A program made the translations under genes and the position numbers. This document shows, piece by piece, positions 60,502-64,000 of a stretch of DNA of 64,000 bases. Each line of letters begins with the position of its first letter. Position 1 is the stretch's first letter. Under the pieces are notes generated by a model. It made no database searches, was not told the DNA's origin, and worked only from the letters and a program-made list of their open reading frames with translations. This DNA comes from Rhodococcus sp. 105337 (lineage in GTDB: Bacteria > Actinomycetota > Actinomycetes > Mycobacteriales > Mycobacteriaceae): the NCBI RefSeq assembly GCF_012844225.1, contig NZ_JABAGQ010000006.1, positions 207,676 to 271,675 on the forward strand, written 5' to 3'.

Positions 60502-61531
60502 CAATGCGCCGATGGAGGCGGACAGCGGGACCCGTCGGAAGGTATACGGAACCCTCACGGTCTACGGACATTGCGTGACCGCTGCCCTACTTATTGCTCT
60601 CAGCACCGGCCTGGTTGTTCACGCCTTCGGACAGTGGCGGGACGGCACGGTGGATATCACCCCGGACAGGTTTCAGTTCGGTCCGACCTACGCGACCGAT
60701 TGGCTCTGGTTCACACTCGGATTCGGGGTGGTCATCTGGCTTCTCCCCGTCTTCCTCGTGCTGATGCACAGCCCTCGCACCCGGCGTTCCGACATCGCCG
60801 TCGGCACCGACGAGGGCATACCGGCTCTCCTGCTCCGTCAGTCACGGTTGATCTACAACCTGACCATGTTCGCGGTGCTTCCCGGACTCACTGTCTTCAT
60901 GGGGTTCCTGCTGAAAATCGGTGTGTCCACCACCGATGTCTCCCCGGTCGAGGAGGAGATCGAGCCCTGGTGGTTGGCAATCCTCCTGGTCTTCACGTTC
61001 GGGTATCAGGCAGTCATCGTCGTGCTGATCGTGCTCGGCCGTGTCCGCCCCGGTCACATCGCGATCCGGCACGACGGACTCCACCTCCGCGGTTACGCCC
61101 ACGACGCGTGGATACCTTGGGACAGCCTCTTTCTCGTCCAACCCAACGGGCACTGGAAATTCCTCGCTGTCTGGGTCGGTCCCAGCCACCGCGCCACGTT
61201 CTCCTCGCCGATCCCCCTGTGGAAAAGATTCGACAACACCGTCATCAAACACGGCTCCCTCACAGACGACCTGCCGTTTTTCGTGCACGTCGACCGCCGA
61301 CCTTTCAGGATCTCTCCCGAGATCATCGACGCAGCGGTCGAGCACTACATGGAAAACCCCGACGCGCGTCGCGAATTGCGCGACCCCGAAGCCATCGCTC
61401 GCACTGTCGAAGTCCTGCGGTCGCACGCCACAACAGCGTGGTGGCGCTCCCAGCGACGTCCGGTTCCCGTCCCCCGTCTCGTACCGGGCTCCACGGGTCG
61501 CGACGAGTTCCTCCGGAAGTGGAGCTTGTGA
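60491..61531 (+). CDS. Four-helix membrane protein with cytoplasmic PH-like region (candidate immunity protein)
   Basis: A 346-residue protein overlapping the upstream gene by 11 nt. Predicted transmembrane helices are at about 25-45, 70-92, 121-145 and 160-183. The segment after the last helix (GHIAIRHDGLHLRGYAHDAWIPWDSLFLV) looks like a bacterial PH-type beta domain, and the tail is rich in Arg and Trp. No enzyme motif is visible. Coupled expression with the glycine-zipper protein suggests it protects the producer or anchors its partner. The family is not recognised. Confidence 0.7.
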   Translation: MATDNAPMEADSGTRRKVYGTLTVYGHCVTAALLIALSTGLVVHAFGQWRDGTVDITPDRFQFGPTYATDWLWFTLGFGVVIWLLPVFLVLMHSPRTRRSDIAVGTDEGIPALLLRQSRLIYNLTMFAVLPGLTVFMGFLLKIGVSTTDVSPVEEEIEPWWLAILLVFTFGYQAVIVVLIVLGRVRPGHIAIRHDGLHLRGYAHDAWIPWDSLFLVQPNGHWKFLAVWVGPSHRATFSSPIPLWKRFDNTVIKHGSLTDDLPFFVHVDRRPFRISPEIIDAAVEHYMENPDARRELRDPEAIARTVEVLRSHATTAWWRSQRRPVPVPRLVPGSTGRDEFLRKWSL

Positions 61532-61555
61532 CAGCGCGGTCGAGTCCCCTGTCGC

Positions 61556-62159
61556 TCAGCGCGGATTCCGCCACATGGCCCAGAGGGTGGGCCCGCCGCG
61601 GGGAATCGCGATCTCGCGGGTGACCTCGAATCCGAAGCGTTCGTAGTAGCCGATGTTCACTTCCTTGCTGGATTCGAGATAGGCGGGCGCGTGCGTCGCG
61701 TCGCAGCGGTCGAGTCGGGAGCGGAGTAGGGCGGCACCGAATCCTCCTCCGCGCGAGTGCGACGCGCTACCGAGCGTCGAGAGGTACCAGTGCGGTTCGG
61801 CGGGATGAACTGCCTCGAGTGCTGCGCTGACGGCGATTCCGGCGCGCAGGTGACTGCCGAGTGCGACCGCGAGCCGGGGCCACATGCGAAGCGACTGCCA
61901 TACCGTCGGCTTCCATGCACCGGGGGCCCCACAATGCGGCACCGCCCACGATTTCGTCCCTCTCCGCAATGTCGGCACCGCCGACCGGCACGGAATGAAA
62001 TCGGGCTTCGGCAGCGAAATACCGTCGTAGCCCGTGCTCACGACGCCCTTCGTCGGGCCACATCCACGCCATCACCGGGTCGTCGAAGAACGCATCCGCC
62101 AGCACAGTTGCGCCGGCAGGGACATCGGTCTTCGTCGCCGGACGCACAGTCACGCTCAC
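61556..62159 (-). pseudogene. GNAT acetyltransferase gene interrupted by a frameshift
   Basis: The N-terminal half reads VSVTVRPATKTDVPAGATVLADAFFDDPVMAWMWPDEG up to GGAALWGP in one frame. The C-terminal half continues in the next frame as PGAWKPTVWQSLRMWPRL through STLGSASHSRGGGFGAALLRSR (acetyl-CoA loop) and YLESSKEVNIGYYERFGFEV. The break falls in a run of five G at 61922-61926 (plus strand). Removing one base restores a single protein of about 200 residues. Either a sequencing error in the homopolymer or a real mutation is possible. The GTG at 62159 is the likely start. Confidence 0.8.
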
Positions 62160-62272
62160 AGCATCGACGCTACCGGGCCAATATTTTACGTTCACGTCAC
62201 ACGCCGACGGGTCGTTACGTTTCTTCGTATGCAACACTGTCTCTCATTAAGAAACACGATTGTGGAGGACCG

Positions 62273-63463
62273 ATGACAAAGAGCACCCGTGTAGTGATCG
62301 TCGGTGGCGGACTCGAGGGACTGGCCGCAGCCTGGTCACTTGCCGAACGCGGTGAATCCGACGTCCTCGTTCTCGAGCGACACACGCTGTGTTCCGGCAT
62401 GACCGGAAAATCGAGCGGGATCGTCCGCTGCCACTACGGTGTGCGATCGCTCGCGGCGATGGCCTGGCACGGGGTTCAGGTCTTCTCGGCTGCCGAGGAG
62501 ATCTTCGGTACGGACATCGGCTTCCGGCAGACCGGGTACATCGTGGGAGTGGGCGCGAACAACGTCGCACCCATGACCGCCAACACCGAGATGCACCGCG
62601 ATCTGGGTATACCCGTGGAGTCGCTCGACGCCGACGAGGTCGCGCACATATGGCCCGGTATCGCCCTCGACGATTTCGCGGCGTTCGCCTACGAACCCCT
62701 CGGAGGGCACGGCGACGCGTATATGACGGGTATGGCCTACGCCGCGCAGGCACGACGCCTCGGGGTCCGAATCCGGCAGGCGGCCGAGGTCACCGCCCTT
62801 CTGCAGCGCGGGAACGGCGAAGTCTACGGTGTCGTTCTCGCCGACGGATCCGAAATCCACGCGGACACAGTGGTGCTCGCGACGGGAGCATGGTCTCCGA
62901 CGCTCGGCGCCACCGCCGGCATCGAGGTCCCCGTACGCGTGCAACGCGAGTCGATTCTGCTCGTCGACCAGGGAACCCCCACACCGGATGTGCCCACATT
63001 CTCGGATCTGGTGAACCTGCAGTACCTCAGGCGCGAGCCGAACGGCGACCTGCTCGTCGGCAACAGCGACCACTCGACCCCCGAGTGGGCCGATCCGGAC
63101 ACCTACTCCAACCGCGCCGGCGACCACGTCGTCGCCGCCGCGATCGGCAAACTGGATCGCCTGCTCCCCCACATGCCCGACCCGCGACTGGCGTCGTCCT
63201 ACGCCGGTTGTTACGACGTCACACCCGACTACAATCCGATCATCGGCCCGTCCCCCGCTCCCGGCCTGTTCCTGCTCGTCGGCTTCAGTGGCCACGGTTA
63301 CAAGATCTCTCCCTCCGTCGGGCGATTGGCCGCTGATCTCCTGCTCGACGGCATTTCCGGCACGCCCGAGGTGGACGGCGACGACTTCCGGTTTTCGCGC
63401 TTCGAGGAGGGCGAGCCCTTGGCGAGTCTGCGCCCCTACGCGGGCGCCGGTGAAATGCGCTAG
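62273..63463 (+). CDS. DAO-family FAD-dependent oxidoreductase (sarcosine-oxidase-like)
   Basis: A 396-residue flavoprotein. The FAD-binding loop is VVIVGGGLEGLAAAWSLAERG, followed by LVLERHTLCSGMTGKSSGIVRCHYGV. The C-terminal part has PDYNPIIGPSPAPGLFLLVGFSGHGYKISPSVGRLAADL, the usual dinucleotide-binding end of sarcosine oxidase beta and related amine or amino-acid oxidases. The ATG at 62273 has TGGAGG upstream. Substrate unknown; no folate or partner subunit genes are adjacent. The 113-bp AT-rich region upstream (AATATTTTACG) is shared with the divergent frameshifted GNAT gene. Confidence 0.9.
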   Translation: MTKSTRVVIVGGGLEGLAAAWSLAERGESDVLVLERHTLCSGMTGKSSGIVRCHYGVRSLAAMAWHGVQVFSAAEEIFGTDIGFRQTGYIVGVGANNVAPMTANTEMHRDLGIPVESLDADEVAHIWPGIALDDFAAFAYEPLGGHGDAYMTGMAYAAQARRLGVRIRQAAEVTALLQRGNGEVYGVVLADGSEIHADTVVLATGAWSPTLGATAGIEVPVRVQRESILLVDQGTPTPDVPTFSDLVNLQYLRREPNGDLLVGNSDHSTPEWADPDTYSNRAGDHVVAAAIGKLDRLLPHMPDPRLASSYAGCYDVTPDYNPIIGPSPAPGLFLLVGFSGHGYKISPSVGRLAADLLLDGISGTPEVDGDDFRFSRFEEGEPLASLRPYAGAGEMR

Positions 63464-63473
63464 AGGTGTGCGA

Positions 63474-63499
63474 GTGAGGACGCGCGACCGACTCCTCAC
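63474..63499. repeat. Inverted repeat with GTGAGGA/TCCTCAC arms after the flavoprotein gene
   Basis: Arms 63474-63480 (GTGAGGA) and 63493-63499 (TCCTCAC) are separated by 12 nt, starting 11 nt after the flavoprotein stop. It could be a weak terminator. The same arms occur at 63957-63974. Confidence 0.6.
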
Positions 63500-63691
63500 G
63501 CGTCTTGATGGTCCGCCTCGGCGCTTGTTACGGTGTCGGCAGTGATACGCATGCTGTCTCTGTGAGCCGAACCCACCGCGACGACTTCTCGTCGCCTCTC
63601 CGCGGTGTGGTGATTCCGTGTGTTTCGACCGGGAACCGGACGTTGGTTCCCCGCTCCCCGATTCGCACCCACATCACCTTCTGGAGCACCC

Positions 63692-63946
63692 ATGCCCGTC
63701 ACCATCCCCCTCTCCTCGGAACTAGAAGCCGACTGTTCGAACTGTTTCGCGCTGTGCTGTAACGCTTTCGGATTCTCGAGATCGGCGGACTTTCCCATCG
63801 ACAAACCTGCCGGCGTACCGTGCCCGAACCTCGAGCCCGACCATTCGTGTGGAATCCACAGGACGTTGCACGCCAGAGGGTTCCGCGGTTGTGCGGCCTT
63901 CGACTGCTTCGGCGCCGGTCAAGGGGACTGCCCCCGGTTTGGTTGA
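63692..63946 (+). CDS. Short Cys-rich protein, possibly truncated
   Basis: An 84-residue protein starting MPVTIPLSSELEADCSNCFALCCNAFGFSRSADFPIDKPAGVPCPNL and ending FDCFGAGQGDCPRFG. About ten Cys residues in CxxC-like pairs suggest a metal site. This resembles the N-terminal part of longer actinobacterial pentapeptide-repeat proteins, where sequence continues after the FDCFGAGQ motif. Here the stop comes a few residues later, so the gene may be a truncated form or a stand-alone small protein. The 228 bp upstream are otherwise empty apart from the first inverted repeat. Confidence 0.65.
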   Translation: MPVTIPLSSELEADCSNCFALCCNAFGFSRSADFPIDKPAGVPCPNLEPDHSCGIHRTLHARGFRGCAAFDCFGAGQGDCPRFG

Positions 63947-63956
63947 CATCTGATCT

Positions 63957-63974
63957 GTGAGGATCACTCCTCAC
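63957..63974. promoter_or_regulatory. Inverted repeat (operator-like) near the window end
   Basis: Perfect arms GTGAGGA (63957-63963) and TCCTCAC (63968-63974) around a 4-nt spacer. It lies just downstream of a TTGACA at 63943-63948 and upstream of ATG codons at 63984 and 63993, with GGAAGG between. This fits a promoter overlapped by a dimeric repressor site, for example TetR- or MarR-like, for the gene starting at the edge. Confidence 0.5.
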
Positions 63975-63992
63975 GATGGAAGGATGTTTCCC

Positions 63993-64000
63993 ATGCCGAA
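63993..64000 (+). CDS. Possible start of a gene running off the window
   Basis: An ATG at 63993 (also one at 63984) follows GGAAGG, downstream of the TTGACA and inverted repeat. Only two full codons are visible, so nothing can be said about the product. Confidence 0.3.

Overview
The window is high-GC, densely coded actinobacterial chromosome. Gene content and order (rimM-khpA-rpsP, ffh, glnD-glnB-amtB, ftsY-smc, mutM-rnc-rpmF-sepIVA, coaD-rsmD-pyc, recG, ung-thiL, ligB, proB-obg-rpmA-rplU-rne, ndk-folC-valS) match the mycolic-acid group. SepIVA, LigB, the IF2N-type RNase E and ectABC fit a Rhodococcus-like organism best. Many starts are GTG or TTG. I saw no rRNA, tRNA, CRISPR array, insertion sequence or prophage.

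Layout. 1-23262 (minus strand) is a housekeeping block: trmD (cut by the window edge), rimM, khpA and rpsP for ribosome maturation; an amidohydrolase beside ffh; the nitrogen-sensing set amtB-glnB-glnD with GAAAC repeats upstream; ftsY and smc with acylphosphatase and an OsmC protein; mutM, rnc, rpmF and a DUF177 protein; sepIVA; coaD-rsmD-pyc, whose ends overlap. 23459-31820 holds recG, a DhaL/FakA-like protein, rpmB, an enoyl-CoA hydratase, ung, a gamma-carbonic-anhydrase-like protein, thiL and a DUF3515 protein. 31852-35942 is a CoA-transferase divergent from a RecQ-type helicase with a phosphoribosyltransferase-like tail. 36084-39412 is the ectABC osmoprotectant operon plus a D-2-hydroxyacid dehydrogenase. 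39431-42918 groups a stand-alone LigD-type polymerase, ATP-dependent ligase LigB and a sirtuin.

42922-55352 (minus) is a second housekeeping block: proB, obg, rpmA, rplU, a long RNase E, ndk, a DUF4233 protein, folC and valS. It is punctuated by clear hairpin terminators after rne, after rpmA and after ndk. 55451-58885 holds an S9 peptidase, a small membrane-anchored protein and a pyridoxine/HMP kinase.

58886 to the end is the accessory part. A compact three-gene operon (59128-61531) encodes an EspC-like type VII secretion target with a YxxxD motif, a WXG-containing protein with a glycine-zipper hydrophobic region, and a four-helix membrane protein whose gene overlaps it. I read this as a candidate type VII membrane-active effector with a membrane immunity protein; this is the most interesting item here. 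It is followed by a frameshifted GNAT acetyltransferase, a DAO-family flavoprotein, and a short Cys-rich protein flanked by two inverted repeats that share the same arms.
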